A DNA stretch of 64,000 bases. Source: CAVVJA01 sp963779485 (lineage in GTDB: Bacteria > Actinomycetota > Actinomycetes > Mycobacteriales > Jatrophihabitantaceae). The stretch lies in contig CAVZYJ010000014.1 in the NCBI GenBank assembly GCA_963779485.1, positions 90,310 to 154,309 of the forward strand, in the 5' to 3' direction. The position numbers and the translations under genes are program-made. Below are positions 6,070-15,571 of this stretch, one piece after another. A model generated the notes under the pieces. It made no database searches, had not been told where the DNA came from, and was given only the letters and a program-made list of their open reading frames with translations. Numbering within the stretch: position 1 is the stretch's first letter; each line of letters begins with the position of its first letter.

Positions 6070-8925
6070 GTGGGCGCTCTCGCGCCATCGTGGTCGATAC
6101 GCGGGCGGGCGGCGGAGCTCGCCGTCCTGCGGGACGCACTGGACCGGGTCGAATCGGGCCGGCTGGCGATGGTGCTCCTCGAAGGTGAGGCCGGGATCGG
6201 CAAGACCCGGCTGCTCGACCATGCGTTGCAGGACGCCAAGGGCCGCGGGCTGCAGGTGCTGGCGGGCCGGGCTGGAGAGCTGGAGCGAACGCGCCCGTTC
6301 GGCGTGGTGGCCGGGATCTTCGGCTGTGTTCGATCGTCGGCGGATCCGCGGCGGGCTGCGATTGCGCACTTGCTCGCCCCGGCTGGCAACGGCGGGCGTG
6401 ATCCGATCACGGTCACCAGCGATCCCGGACTGCGATTTCGGGTGGTGGATGCGTTCGCGGACCTCGCCGAAGAGCTGGCCTTAGCCGGCCCGCTGGTGAT
6501 CGGCGTGGACGACCTGCAGTGGGCCGATCCGTCCAGCCTGGTCACGATCGGCGCGGTCAGCCGACGGTTGGCGGATCTGCCGGTGGGCTTCGTCGGGTGT
6601 CTGCGGCCGTCGCCCCGTGGTCCTGAATTGGACCGGCTCACCGAGGGCTTGGAGGCGGCCGGCGTCATGCGCCTGGTATTGCCCGGGCTGACTGACGAGG
6701 CGGTATCGGAGCTGGTGGCCGATGCCGTGGCCGCATCGCCCGGTCCGGGACTGCTGGCCGAGATGTCCGGCGCTGCGGGCAACCCATTGTTCGTCACCGA
6801 GTTGCTGGGAGCGCTCGCCCAAGAGGGCGCGATCACGACCGACGGCGAACGGGTCGAGGTCTTGACGATGGACTTGCCGCCCACGTTGCGGCTGACAATT
6901 CTGCGCCGCATCAGCTTCCTGCCCGACGACACGCTGCAGCTACTGCGGGCCGCGTCGATCCTTGGATCGAGTTTCCGCCTTACCGATCTTGCGACCGTGA
7001 CCGGCCGCTCGGCCCTGGAGCTGTCGGTGGCGCTCGCCGAGGCGATCCGGACGCGGGTGCTCGAAGACGACGGCGCCGAGTTGCAGTTCCGCCACGACCT
7101 GATTCGGGACGCCATATACGGCGATCTTCCCGGTAGCGTCCGCCGGGCGCTGCACCGCGAGGCCGGCCAGCGGCTCGCCCGATCCGGGGCCACGGCGTCC
7201 CAGGTGGCCGAGCACCTCGACCGCGGAGCGAGCCGCGGCGATGTCGACGCCATCGCCTGGCTGACCACGGCGGCGCGGCAAGCCGCGCCGACCTCGCCCG
7301 ATGTCGCAGCCGACCTGTTCGACCGCGCGCTCGGATTGATGACGCCAACCGATGTCACCCGCGACTTGCTCATGGTGGAGCGAGCCAGCAGCCTTATGTG
7401 GGCTGGCCAGATCTCGGCCGCCATGCAGATATGCAGCGCCGTTCTGGCCCGCGACCATGACCCGCGCGCAACCGGTCCCGCGCACGTCTGCCTCGGGCAC
7501 GCCCTGCTCGTGAGCGGCCGGCCGGCCGACGGCCTGCGCGAGCTGGAAGGCGCGGGCGAGGCACCCGCCTTCACCGAGGCTGACCGCGCCCGCGCACTGG
7601 CCTGGGCGAGCATTGCCTATCGCTGGATGGGCGATCTGGACGAATCGGCGATCACCGCCGAGAAGGCCCGATCGGCCGCCGAGGCCACGGGCGACGATCA
7701 GTCCGCGGCGATCGCACGGACGTCCCTGGCCACGGTCTCCGAACTTCGGGGCCGGCTCACAGACGCGCTCGAGGCCATGGACGAGGCGGTGCGGATCGCC
7801 GACCAGACCCCGAGCCGCGACGGGCATCGCTATCCTCTCCACGCCCATCGCGGACACATCCTGACCGAGCTCGATCGGCTGGATGAGGCCAGGTCGGCCC
7901 TCGATACGGGTCGGCGGATCAGCGATGACCTTGGCCGGGGCTGGCACTTGCCCAGCTATCAGATGGTGCGGACCGCCGAACGGTTCGTCGCCGGCGAATG
8001 GGACGACGCGATCACGGAAGTCGAAGCGAGTGTCGATCTCGCGCACGAGACCGGCCAGGCCTTCGGGCTGATACTCGATCGCAGTGTGTTGTCGCTCATC
8101 AGCCTGCATCGCAACGATCTCAACCGGGCCAAGGCGGCCGCCTCGGCCGCCGTGGGCCAGCTCGGTGAGACGGGTGCCCACTATCGCGCACAGTGGGCGG
8201 CGTGGGCGCGTGCGCTCGTCCTGGAGGCGGAGGGCAAGAGTCCTGAGGCGCTGCTGACCCTCACCTCGTGTTGGGATCGGTGCGCCGACGCGCGGCTCGC
8301 GCTCGAGTACCGGATGCTGGGGCCTGATCTCGTCCGACTGGCCCTGCTGGCTGGCGACCGTTCGCGGGCGCGCACTGCCGCAGCGGCCGTGGCCGCGCTC
8401 GCCGACGACAATCCGGACGTCCCGTCGATTGCCGGCGCTGCGCTGCGCTGCCAGGGACTGGCCGAGGATGACCCGGAGATGCTGTGTGCCGCTGTCGCGG
8501 CCTATTCCGTGGGCGCGCGACCATTCGAGCTGGCCCAGGCCTGTGAAGATGCCGGCACCGCGCTCGCGCGGCGCGGGGACGCGGGCCAGGCGCGCGTATT
8601 CCTCGACCGGGCCGTCGAGATCTGCGAGCGGCTCGACGCCGCGCGTGACCTGGGTCGCGTAGAAGCGACGCTGCGAGGCATGGGTGTTCGACGTGGTCGT
8701 CGCGGACCGCGCCGCCGGCCCCAGACCGGGTGGGCCAGCCTCACGCCGACCGAGCACGCGATCGCGGACCTCGTGGCCGAAGGACTCTCCAATCCCCAGA
8801 TCGGCGACCGCCTCTATATCTCGCGCCGCACCGTGCAGACCCATCTCGCCCACGTTTTCATCAAGCTCGACATCACCACCCGCGCCCAGCTCGCCGCCGA
8901 CGTCACGCAGCGTCGGGCCGACTAA
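6070..8925 (+). CDS. Large ATP-binding LuxR-family regulator (LAL type)
   Basis: A 951-residue transcription regulator. An AAA-type ATPase lies at the N-terminus, with Walker A GEAGIGKTRLL near residues 39-49 and Walker B VIGVDDLQWAD near 140-150. A long helical repeat (TPR-like) middle follows, and a C-terminal LuxR helix-turn-helix covers about residues 880-945 (SLTPTEHAIADLVAEGLSNP onward). LAL proteins sense a ligand through ATPase and repeat domains and activate promoters; the ligand is unknown. The GTG at 6070 aligns with the start of the decayed copy relative to the shared TAGCAT box, so I prefer it over the GTG one codon earlier. Palindrome P3 lies 25 bp after the stop. The gene is intact, unlike its neighbour at 3504-4994. 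Confidence 0.9.
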   Translation: MGALAPSWSIRGRAAELAVLRDALDRVESGRLAMVLLEGEAGIGKTRLLDHALQDAKGRGLQVLAGRAGELERTRPFGVVAGIFGCVRSSADPRRAAIAHLLAPAGNGGRDPITVTSDPGLRFRVVDAFADLAEELALAGPLVIGVDDLQWADPSSLVTIGAVSRRLADLPVGFVGCLRPSPRGPELDRLTEGLEAAGVMRLVLPGLTDEAVSELVADAVAASPGPGLLAEMSGAAGNPLFVTELLGALAQEGAITTDGERVEVLTMDLPPTLRLTILRRISFLPDDTLQLLRAASILGSSFRLTDLATVTGRSALELSVALAEAIRTRVLEDDGAELQFRHDLIRDAIYGDLPGSVRRALHREAGQRLARSGATASQVAEHLDRGASRGDVDAIAWLTTAARQAAPTSPDVAADLFDRALGLMTPTDVTRDLLMVERASSLMWAGQISAAMQICSAVLARDHDPRATGPAHVCLGHALLVSGRPADGLRELEGAGEAPAFTEADRARALAWASIAYRWMGDLDESAITAEKARSAAEATGDDQSAAIARTSLATVSELRGRLTDALEAMDEAVRIADQTPSRDGHRYPLHAHRGHILTELDRLDEARSALDTGRRISDDLGRGWHLPSYQMVRTAERFVAGEWDDAITEVEASVDLAHETGQAFGLILDRSVLSLISLHRNDLNRAKAAASAAVGQLGETGAHYRAQWAAWARALVLEAEGKSPEALLTLTSCWDRCADARLALEYRMLGPDLVRLALLAGDRSRARTAAAAVAALADDNPDVPSIAGAALRCQGLAEDDPEMLCAAVAAYSVGARPFELAQACEDAGTALARRGDAGQARVFLDRAVEICERLDAARDLGRVEATLRGMGVRRGRRGPRRRPQTGWASLTPTEHAIADLVAEGLSNPQIGDRLYISRRTVQTHLAHVFIKLDITTRAQLAADVTQRRAD

Positions 8926-8949
8926 CCCTCGGGTCGCCCAATCCCGCAT

Positions 8950-8967
8950 ATCCGCCAGCTGGCGGAT
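8950..8967. repeat. Palindromic element P3 (18-bp perfect inverted repeat)
   Basis: ATCCGCCAGCTGGCGGAT, perfect 18-bp palindrome followed by GTC, 25 bp after the LuxR regulator stop. Third copy of the family. Confidence 0.7.
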
Positions 8968-9081
8968 GTCTCGTTCGGGACGCTTGGCGCACGCTGCACT
9001 GGCCGACGAAGCGTCGTTGCAGCTTTCGCGCCGGAAGTCCACTGCTAGAGGGAAAGGCCTAGCCACGAGGGCACAGGCCAA

Positions 9082-9099
9082 ATCGGCCAGTTGGCCGAT
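9082..9099. repeat. Palindromic element P4 (near-perfect inverted repeat)
   Basis: ATCGGCCAGTTGGCCGAT, palindromic except at the central pair, followed by GTC. It lies in the leader of whiB7, 72 bp before its likely earliest start. Confidence 0.7.
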
Positions 9100-9134
9100 G
9101 TCTTGGGCAGGAGGAAATCCGACCCTGGAAGGAG

Positions 9135-9161
9135 CATGCGCGTCAGAGATGAACGAAGGTG
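9135..9161 (+). other. Possible leader peptide upstream of whiB7
   Basis: ATG at 9135 preceded by GGAAGGAG encodes an eight-residue Arg-rich peptide (MRVRDERR), and its TGA at 9160-9162 overlaps a GTG of the whiB7 frame. Short upstream reading frames are known in whiB7 leaders of other actinomycetes. Here the ribosome site is very close to the ATG, so translation is doubtful. Confidence 0.2.
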
Positions 9162-9170
9162 ATCCGCGTC

Positions 9171-9491
9171 GTGTCCCGCCCGACAATCCAGCCATCGGTG
9201 GCCAACGTACTGGCCTTGCTCAGAACGGCGATCGGACCGATCCCGCCGCGAAGTTTGGTGGATCTGCCCTGCTGGTCCCACGATCCGGACCTGTGGTTCG
9301 CCGGCCCGCCCGCGGAGTTGGAGCGAGCCAAGAGGTTGTGTGCCGACTGCCCGGTTCGTCGCGCTTGTCTGGCCGGGGCGATCAGCCGCCGGGAGCCGTG
9401 GGGCGTCTGGGGTGGCGAGATCTTCGACCAGGGCCACATCATCCCCCGCAAGCGCCCGCGCGGGCGGCCACGCAAGGCTGAGGCCGCCTGA
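9171..9491 (+). CDS. whiB7: WhiB7-type redox transcription factor
   Basis: A 106-residue WhiB protein. The four iron-sulfur cysteines occur as PCWSHDPDLWF, then RLCADCPVRRAC. The conserved turn EPWGVWGGE follows, and the C-terminus has the AT-hook KRPRGRPRK that marks the WhiB7 subgroup. WhiB7 binds the housekeeping sigma factor and an AT-rich promoter segment to switch on intrinsic multidrug-resistance genes. The GTG at 9171 has GAAGG 11 nt upstream; the GTG at 9159 is an alternative adding four residues. Upstream lie palindrome P4 and a possible leader peptide, and downstream lie a MarR repressor and a drug exporter. Context and motif agree well. Confidence 0.9.
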   Translation: MSRPTIQPSVANVLALLRTAIGPIPPRSLVDLPCWSHDPDLWFAGPPAELERAKRLCADCPVRRACLAGAISRREPWGVWGGEIFDQGHIIPRKRPRGRPRKAEAA

Positions 9492-9499
9492 GTGGGGAG

Positions 9500-10027
9500 C
9501 TAGGGTGCGCCTGCGGCGCTGTCCGAACAGCACGGGTCGTGGTAGCCCGCCAGCCGCAGCAGCAGCGCGTGGAGTGTGGCGCGGCTGTGGGCGTCGAGCG
9601 GTGCGAACAGCTCGTCCTCTAGTCGGTTGATCCTCGTCCGCAGGCGAACGAGCTGCCGCCGACCCGGGGGCGTCAGGCTCACGACGTGACGGCGCCGATC
9701 CTCCGGATCCCGGTGCCGCTCGATCAGCCCGCGCTCTTCCAGCCCGTCCAGGATTCCGACGAGCTGGCTGCGGTCGATGACCAGCGCGTCCGCGATGGTC
9801 GCCTGGGTTCTGCGCGCCTTCTCGCCGAGGAGCGCCAGCACGCTGTAGTGGTACTGGCTGAAACCGGCTTCTTCCAACGCCGCGAGTGCTCGGGATCGGA
9901 ACTCCTGGCCCAGTCGCACCATGAGGAATCCGCTCTTCTCGAGCAGCTCTTTCGGCAACCGCAGCGGTTCGGCCTCGTCCTCGGCGTCCAGCGCTCCGCC
10001 GTCCCGCGCAACTGTGACCACTGCCAC
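9500..10027 (-). CDS. MarR-family transcription regulator
   Basis: A 175-residue winged-helix protein. The MarR core includes YSVLALLGEKARRTQATIAD, then the recognition-helix region IDRSQLVGILDGLEERGLIE, and the wing HRDPEDRRRHVVSLTPPG. MarR dimers usually repress a divergent exporter and let go on binding a phenolic or lipophilic ligand. The gene diverges from the MFS exporter at 10101 with 73 bp between starts, and its end lies 8 bp from the convergent whiB7 end. The GTG at 10027 has no clear Shine-Dalgarno. TATTCT just upstream could be a -10 box of a leaderless message, or a later start may be used. Confidence 0.85.
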   Translation of the reverse strand: MAVVTVARDGGALDAEDEAEPLRLPKELLEKSGFLMVRLGQEFRSRALAALEEAGFSQYHYSVLALLGEKARRTQATIADALVIDRSQLVGILDGLEERGLIERHRDPEDRRRHVVSLTPPGRRQLVRLRTRINRLEDELFAPLDAHSRATLHALLLRLAGYHDPCCSDSAAGAP

Positions 10028-10100
10028 AGAATAACTGTATCAAGCTCCAGCGTTGAGCCATCTGATAGTGGAATTGGTCCATCATCTCGAGGAGAAACGA

Positions 10101-11600
10101 ATGACTCGGGCAATGTTGCCAGAGCGTGAAGACCACGCCGATCCCAGCAGTCGCAGGCGCTGGCTTGCGCTCGCGGTAATCGTCGCCGCACAGTTCATGG
10201 TCGTACTCGACGTCGCGATCGTTAACGTGGCGTTACCGTCCATCAAGACCGATCTCGGCTTCTCCCAGGAGAGCCTGCAGTGGGTCATCACCGCCTATGC
10301 GATCTTCTTCGGCGGTGTCCTGTTGCTGGGTGGCCGGCTCGCCGATCTGCTCGGGCGGCGTCGGATGTTCATGGCCGGCTTGCTGCTGTTCACCGTCAGC
10401 TCGCTGCTCGACGGGCTGGCCTGGTCGGAGGGCTCGCTGATCGCCTTCCGCTCATTGCAGGGCCTCGGGGCCGCGCTCCTATCGCCCGCCGCCCTGTCCA
10501 TCCTGACGACTACCTTCCGAGAGGGGCGCGAGCGGAACCTCGCGCTCGGCGTCTGGGGTGCTGCTTCAGGAAGTGGCGGTGCCGCTGGCGTGCTGCTGGG
10601 TGGCGCCCTCACGAGCGCCCTGAGCTGGTCCTGGATCTTCTTCATCAACGTGCCGGCCGGCATCCTGGTACTCGCGGTTAGCCCGTGGCTGCTGAAAGAG
10701 AGCCGAGCCGACCTGGCCCACCGGCACTTCGACTTCGCTGGCGCCGCGTCGATCACCGGCGGCCTCATGCTGCTCGTTTACGCGATGACGCGGGCGGCCG
10801 AGCACGGCTGGGCCACGACCAGCACCGTCACACTGCTGGTTGCGTCTGCGGCGCTGATCGTTGCGTTCTTGGTGATCGAGTCGCGCTCGGCGGCGCCACT
10901 GCTGCCGATGCGGATCTTCCGACTGCGGACGCTTACGGCTTCGAACGTCAGCGGCTTGCTTATGGGCGGCGCGATCTTCTCGCAGTTCTTCCTGCTGACG
11001 CTCTACATGCAGCAGGTGCTGCACTACTCGGCGCTGAAGACCGGTGCCGCCTACATTGCGCTGACCCTGACGATCATCAGCTTCTCCGCGGTTGCGCAGG
11101 CCATGGCGACGCGGTTCGGTATTCGCCGGATCCTTCCGCTCGGGCTGGCTCTCTCTGCCGGTGCGCTGTTCCTCTTCGCCCGGCTTCCGGTCGACGGGCA
11201 CTACGCCACTGACCTGCTTCCCGCGTTCCTGCTCAGCGGCATCGGGCTGGCGATGGCGTTCGTCCCGATGTCGATCGGTGGATTGACCGGAGTCCGGCAA
11301 GCCGATGCGGGCGTCGCATCCGGTCTGATCAACACCAGTCAGCAGATCGGCGGAGCGATCGGCGTGGCCGCGGCGACGACGATTGCGACGACGTACACGA
11401 GCCACTTCGTCCTCGCGCACCCGGGAACGGCCGCTCTCAGTGGGGCCGCGCTCACCCACGGCTTCCAGATCGCGTTCTACGTTCTCGCGGCCGTTGCGGT
11501 GCTGGGAGCGGTTCTCGCCGCAGTGCTCGTCGAGTCGAAGCCCGAGGAACTCGAGGTCGCTCTCGAGGACGGGAACCTCGCGCTGGAGCCCGTAGGCTGA
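10101..11600 (+). CDS. Drug:H+ antiporter, MFS DHA2 (EmrB/QacA) family
   Basis: A 499-residue polytopic membrane protein, the usual DHA2 length, with about 14 hydrophobic segments. The DHA2 signature VLDVAIVNVALPSIKTDLGF is in TM1, motif A GGRLADLLGRRRMF follows TM2, and the QGLGAALLSPAAL motif lies in TM4. It probably exports lipophilic drugs using the proton gradient. The ATG at 10101 follows GAGGAG at a good distance. The divergent MarR gene is the likely repressor, and whiB7 1 kb away may add stress control. A 17-bp-stem hairpin ends the transcript. Confidence 0.9.
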   Translation: MTRAMLPEREDHADPSSRRRWLALAVIVAAQFMVVLDVAIVNVALPSIKTDLGFSQESLQWVITAYAIFFGGVLLLGGRLADLLGRRRMFMAGLLLFTVSSLLDGLAWSEGSLIAFRSLQGLGAALLSPAALSILTTTFREGRERNLALGVWGAASGSGGAAGVLLGGALTSALSWSWIFFINVPAGILVLAVSPWLLKESRADLAHRHFDFAGAASITGGLMLLVYAMTRAAEHGWATTSTVTLLVASAALIVAFLVIESRSAAPLLPMRIFRLRTLTASNVSGLLMGGAIFSQFFLLTLYMQQVLHYSALKTGAAYIALTLTIISFSAVAQAMATRFGIRRILPLGLALSAGALFLFARLPVDGHYATDLLPAFLLSGIGLAMAFVPMSIGGLTGVRQADAGVASGLINTSQQIGGAIGVAAATTIATTYTSHFVLAHPGTAALSGAALTHGFQIAFYVLAAVAVLGAVLAAVLVESKPEELEVALEDGNLALEPVG

Positions 11601-11619
11601 CGCCGCTTTTCACGATCAG

Positions 11620-11657
11620 TATGCAGATTCCGTCGCTCATGCGACGGAATCTGCATA
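11620..11657 (+). terminator. Strong hairpin after the MFS exporter
   Basis: A 17-bp perfect stem (TATGCAGATTCCGTCGC and its complement) with loop TCAT, 20 bp after the MFS stop. There is no long T-tract after it, as is common in actinomycetes. Confidence 0.75.
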
Positions 11658-11726
11658 TGTGTCAAGGAGGCAACAGCGTCGCGTCCCACGCACCCACGTG
11701 ACCTCTGAGACGCCTGGGCACCGCAC

Positions 11727-12400
11727 ATGCGCATGGGGATGGAGGAGGTTGGAGTCAAGGCCTGCCACCAGGTCGGCATCCTGGACCGTCTGCTGGACTC
11801 CGCCCCGCTCTTCCTGACCGGTAACACCGACACCGTCTACGTGTCGGGCATTCTCGACCTCGAACGAGACGGTCCTACCATCGTGGAGATCCCGCCTGGT
11901 TGCGGCCCGACCACGGTCAACGACGCGTGGTTCCGGTTCATCACCGACATGGGCAGGCCGGGTCTCGACCGTGGTGATGGAGGCAAGTACCTCATTGTCC
12001 GAGAAGGAGTTCACACGATCCACGAGAACGACGTCTCGTTCTTTGACGAGCTCGACGCGGTTCTTCAACGTGAGTCACTCGGCGTGATCGACCCCGAGAT
12101 CCGTGGGCTGCTCGCCCTCCATCGGGATCAACAAGGGCACCCTGTTCGCGCCTGACGACCGCATGCGCGCACTGCTCACCGAGGCGGCGGCGGTGGCGGT
12201 GGCGAACGGTGCGGCGCGGGCCATCTCGTTCAAGTCCCGCGACCCCAAGGCGTACCTCTACCCGAACCGTCGCAGGCAGACCGGGTTCATCGGCACGACT
12301 ACCGGTGGCTCCGCGATGACGGGGCGGCCGGCCGCAACCTCGACGCCCGGACGATGCTCTTCTACATCGCGACCGTGAACACTCCGGCTCGACATCGCAG
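11727..12400 (+). pseudogene. DUF1254/DUF1214-type protein remnant
   Basis: The first frame (11727-12155) reads LFLTGNTDTVYVSGILDL and WFRFITDMGRPGLDRGDGGK, which are hallmark segments of DUF1254. After about 12100 the likeness moves to other frames (GINKGTLFAPDDRMRALLTE, then YRWLRDDGAAGRNLDARTML), which correspond to the DUF1254/DUF1214 junction. The C-terminal DUF1214 domain is missing, as are central segments. Related in kind to the gene at 13937-15513 but not a recent copy. DUF1254 proteins are of unknown function. The N-terminus has no convincing start. Confidence 0.75.
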
Positions 12401-12421
12401 AGGCAGGCCAGGCCCACTCGG

Positions 12422-12454
12422 CACCCGAATGAGCCCGACGGCCTCATTCGGGTG
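12422..12454. terminator. Bidirectional hairpin between convergent genes
   Basis: A 12-bp stem CACCCGAATGAG...CTCATTCGGGTG, with its complement 6 bp from the end of the SCO6745-type gene. It suits termination of both the DUF1254 remnant and the SCO6745-type gene. Confidence 0.75.
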
Positions 12455-12460
12455 GCGACA

Positions 12461-13422
12461 TCATGTCTTGTTGTCGTAGATTTCGGCGGCGGTGTCGACG
12501 GTCAGCCCGGAGCCGAAGTGCGGCCCGCCGCCGACGTTGTAGACCCCGGCGATTCGCTTCGGGTAGGAGCGGGCGGCGATGATCGCCTCTGACCACGGGT
12601 CGAGGTGCGTCAGCAGCTCGTCGAGGTCATCGCCGAGCGCGTCCAGAACGGGTCGTTCGAGCTCGTCGGCACGCACCTCGACCTCTTCCCGGAACGCTCG
12701 ACCGGCGTCGGTGAGCTGCTCACCGGCGGTCATCAGCCCGCGACGGGCGAGCCGCTCGAACCCGGCGTCCATGTCGGCGTCGGTCCAGCCCCGGCTCGGG
12801 GTGTAGGCGCGGGCCGGCAGCCCCCACCACTGTTCGGTGAGCAGCAGAATCTCCACCGCGTCGGCCCCGCCGACCGCCCAGGAGATGACGTGGCTGTCGC
12901 CGCGGTGCTCGCGCAGCAGGTCCGCAGCCCGCCAGAGGTCACCCAGCGGGTGGCCGGGGGAACCGAGCGAGCGCAGTCCGCCGTAGATCGGGCGGCCCGC
13001 CCACGGCGCCGCGTCGGCGCCGCGGAGCAGCAGCTCAGTGACCCGAGCCAGGCCCGCGGGCTGCTCGCCGAGCACCCGCCGCAGCATCGCGGTGGCGCCC
13101 TTCTCCCGAGCGTCGAGAATGCCTCTCGGCCGGCGATCTGCCAACCGGCCGCGACCGCCGACACCACCACCTTTGGGTTGAAGACACCGAACGCCGCTGC
13201 GACGACCTCCCCCGGCACCTGACCAAGGCACGCCCCGCGACTGGTGAAATACGACGTCAACTCCGGGCGGGCAACGCCGCGCGCGTCGGTGGCGGGGCTG
13301 CCCGCGAACCCGAGCGCGGCGTAGGCCGCGAGCGCCTCCGGGGCGAAGTACACCCCGGCCGCCACCGGCTCCACTGCGTTCCGCAGACGGCGGGCCCGCT
13401 CCTGGAAATCGGTCGTCAGCAC
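12461..13422 (-). pseudogene. SCO6745-family protein, frameshifted
   Basis: The N-terminal part (GTG 13422, preceded by GAAGGAG) reads LTTDFQERARRLRNAVEPVA and VYFAPEALAAYAALGF. The C-terminal part in another frame reads PIYGGLRSLGSPGHPLGDLW and QWWGLPARAYTPSRGWTDAD, the conserved blocks of the actinobacterial SCO6745 family, whose function is unknown. A single indel near 13113-13125 joins the two frames; both halves are otherwise complete and full length (about 320 residues). So this is either a very recent mutation or a sequencing error. It is flanked by a terminator on one side and a DUF7144 gene on the other. Confidence 0.8.
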
Positions 13423-13477
13423 GAGCGATTCTCCTTCAGGTATCGGGGTAATCGCCACCGCTGGTGTCGTTGGGAAT

Positions 13478-13885
13478 TTAGTATCCCGCGCGAGCCTCGT
13501 CGGCCGGTTGACGGCCGCCGTATACCGCCAAGGCGTAAATGACGAGGATGCCCATCGCGATGTAGAGCAGAGACCAGACCGGATAGTAGGGCATCCACCA
13601 GATGGCGCTGATGGCAATGATGCCGCCGGCAATGATGCCGATCCATCGGCTGAATTGCGAGCCGCTCAGGACGCCGAAAGAACTACCGATCAGGATGAGG
13701 GCGACGATGAAGTACACCCAGCCGTAGGTCGTGAGGCTGTGCCCGAACAATGCCCCTTCGAGCCTGTCCGGCACCGCCCCGTCGTAGCGCCAGGCCCATA
13801 TCGCGTCGAAGAATCGCATTATGCCGGCGATGCCCAGCACCGTCCCGGCGAAAAACCGCCAACCGCCACCCGCTACTTCCACCAC
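13478..13885 (-). CDS. DUF7144-type four-helix membrane protein
   Basis: A 135-residue protein with about four transmembrane segments. It includes the family pattern FFAGTVLGIAGIMRFFDAIW near the N-terminus, a central YGWVYFIVALILIGSSFGVL and the late ISAIWWMPYYPVWSLLYIAM. Such proteins are common and functionally uncharacterised in actinomycetes. GTG at 13885 (or the next GTG at 13882) with GAGGAAGGGG upstream. It lies between two frameshifted genes but is itself intact, 51 bp from the DUF1254 stop. Confidence 0.75.
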   Translation of the reverse strand: MVEVAGGGWRFFAGTVLGIAGIMRFFDAIWAWRYDGAVPDRLEGALFGHSLTTYGWVYFIVALILIGSSFGVLSGSQFSRWIGIIAGGIIAISAIWWMPYYPVWSLLYIAMGILVIYALAVYGGRQPADEARAGY

Positions 13886-13936
13886 ACGTCCCCTTCCTCA
13901 GATAATGGACAATTCACGAACAGTTCGATGAGCGCG

Positions 13937-15513
13937 TCACTGCGCGAGTTCGATTTCTCCGGGTCGCCAAGTCTTGTCGAAGAAGGACTGAAGCGGGCTG
14001 TACAGGCGAAGCGCGACGAACCAGCCCTTGTCGGGGTCGGTCTGGATCCAGTTACCCCGAGCGACGCCCTCCGGTCGCGTTGGTGAGAAATAGACCACGG
14101 TGGACCCGTCCGACTCCGCCTCGGCCGCAGGTGAGGGATAGCTCTGGCTGCCCGCCCGAGGATAGCGCTGCGCCGTTTGCAGCATGGAGCGGGTCTGGTT
14201 GTCGTAGACGGTCAGTGACCAGAACCGGGCCGCCGGGATGTCCTTGGGCAGCCGCAGCCGGTAGGTCCTCGCGCCGTCGAAGGGTTCGCCGTCCGGGTCG
14301 ACGTTGGCGATGAGGTACTGCGACCCGACGCCGGTCAGCCGCATACACATGGCGGGGGTGATGGCGGTGGCGGTGTAGAACATCGCGGTCCGGGAGTGCA
14401 GCCGGCGGGCATCCTGGTTCGGGTAGGGCTTGATACCTTCCGGAGTGATCTCCGGCGGTGGGTTGGTGAACTCGAACCCGCCGACGAACAGCATGTTCCA
14501 CCACGCGGTGTCACCCTCGTAGTAGCGGAAGCCCTCGGTCGGCGACGCCCCCAGCCCGATCATCCGGGACGAGGCGTTGCCGACGGCCACCGCGTCGTCG
14601 AGGATCGCGCGCAGCCGATCATCGGGCTGGAATTTCTCGCCCTTGGCGATCCCGATCGCGGCGAACTGACCGGCCAGCTCGGTGTCGAGCGCCTCGGCCG
14701 GCTCCAGCTGCACCAGGGCGTTGAGCATCTCGTAGTGGCCGAAGTCGTTGGGCGGGACGGTGTTCATCGCCAGACCGGTCCCCTCCACGAACCGGGGGCT
14801 CTGCGGACTGGGCACCTGGCCGAGCGGACCCTCTCCGGTTAGGTAGGCGCCGATGCTGCTGCCCAGGCCACCGGCGGCGTAGGGATAGATCTTCAGCTGC
14901 TCCTTGATACGGGCGACGGTCGGCGCGGGGTCGTCGCCGGGGTTCTCGTTGATGAACGCCCGGCCGATCAAGGTCACGATGTTGGTGCGCGAGTGCCGCA
15001 CGTAGTAGCCACCTTCGGGCAGCGGGCCGTCGTACTCGGGGCCGACCAGCAGGTAGGTCCCGCCCTGGCCGCGGTCCGCACCGGGCAGGCCGAAGTCGCT
15101 GATCCAGCGGAACCAGATGTCGTCGAAGAGGCCCAGAACGTGTCGGATGGTGTCTCGATCACCAGTGGTCCCTGCGACAGGTCGTGAAAGGACCAGAAGT
15201 AGACGGTGTCGGCATTTGCGGTCAAGAACAGCGACCGGGAATCCATCAGCTCTGAGAAGATCAGCACGTCGCCATCCGCGATGCCGGCGTCCTGAAACCC
15301 CTTGCGGATGGCGAACACGGACACCCCCTGGATGGTGTTCATGAACGTCTCGACGCCGTGCAGGTAGTCCAGGTGGTCGCGCAGCCCCGCTGCGGTGGCA
15401 CTCGTCGGGTAGCCGTCGGTGAACTCCAGGGTCCCGATCCCGGACTCCACCCTCGATGGAGTCGTGACCGATGGCGGGACGGCCGTCCTGTTTACGTCGT
15501 CGGTAGCGGGCAT
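13937..15513 (-). pseudogene. DUF1254-DUF1214 protein with a single frameshift
   Basis: The ATG at 15513 follows GGAGGAG. The first 120 or so codons (DUF1254 part, with SLFLTANADTVYFWSFHDL) are in one frame. After one indel near 15137-15142 the rest (DDIWFRWISDFGLPGADRGQ through the DUF1214 domain ending in TDPDKGWFVALRLYSPLQSF) continues in another frame to the stop at 13937. Joined length is about 525 residues, normal for the family. Function is unknown; related proteins are often secreted or periplasmic, but no signal peptide is visible here. A TCA-N11-TGA element lies 58 bp upstream. A clean one-base lesion leaves open a sequencing error or a young pseudogene. Confidence 0.85.
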
Positions 15514-15571
15514 CGCTGTCTCCTCCAGATCCGATTGACGTAAGCGTAGGGATGCTGGGCGCCCGCGGGCT

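Noticed and set aside
3247..9099. Palindromes as ordinary transcription terminators
   Set aside because: Uninterrupted palindromes leave only a 4-nt loop, have no T-tract, and two lie upstream of starts rather than after stops.
5874..9195. Long minus-strand frames opposite the LAL regulator
   Set aside because: They shadow the LAL gene, have no domains, and their translations across the palindromes (GQLAD-type strings) are only readings of the repeat.
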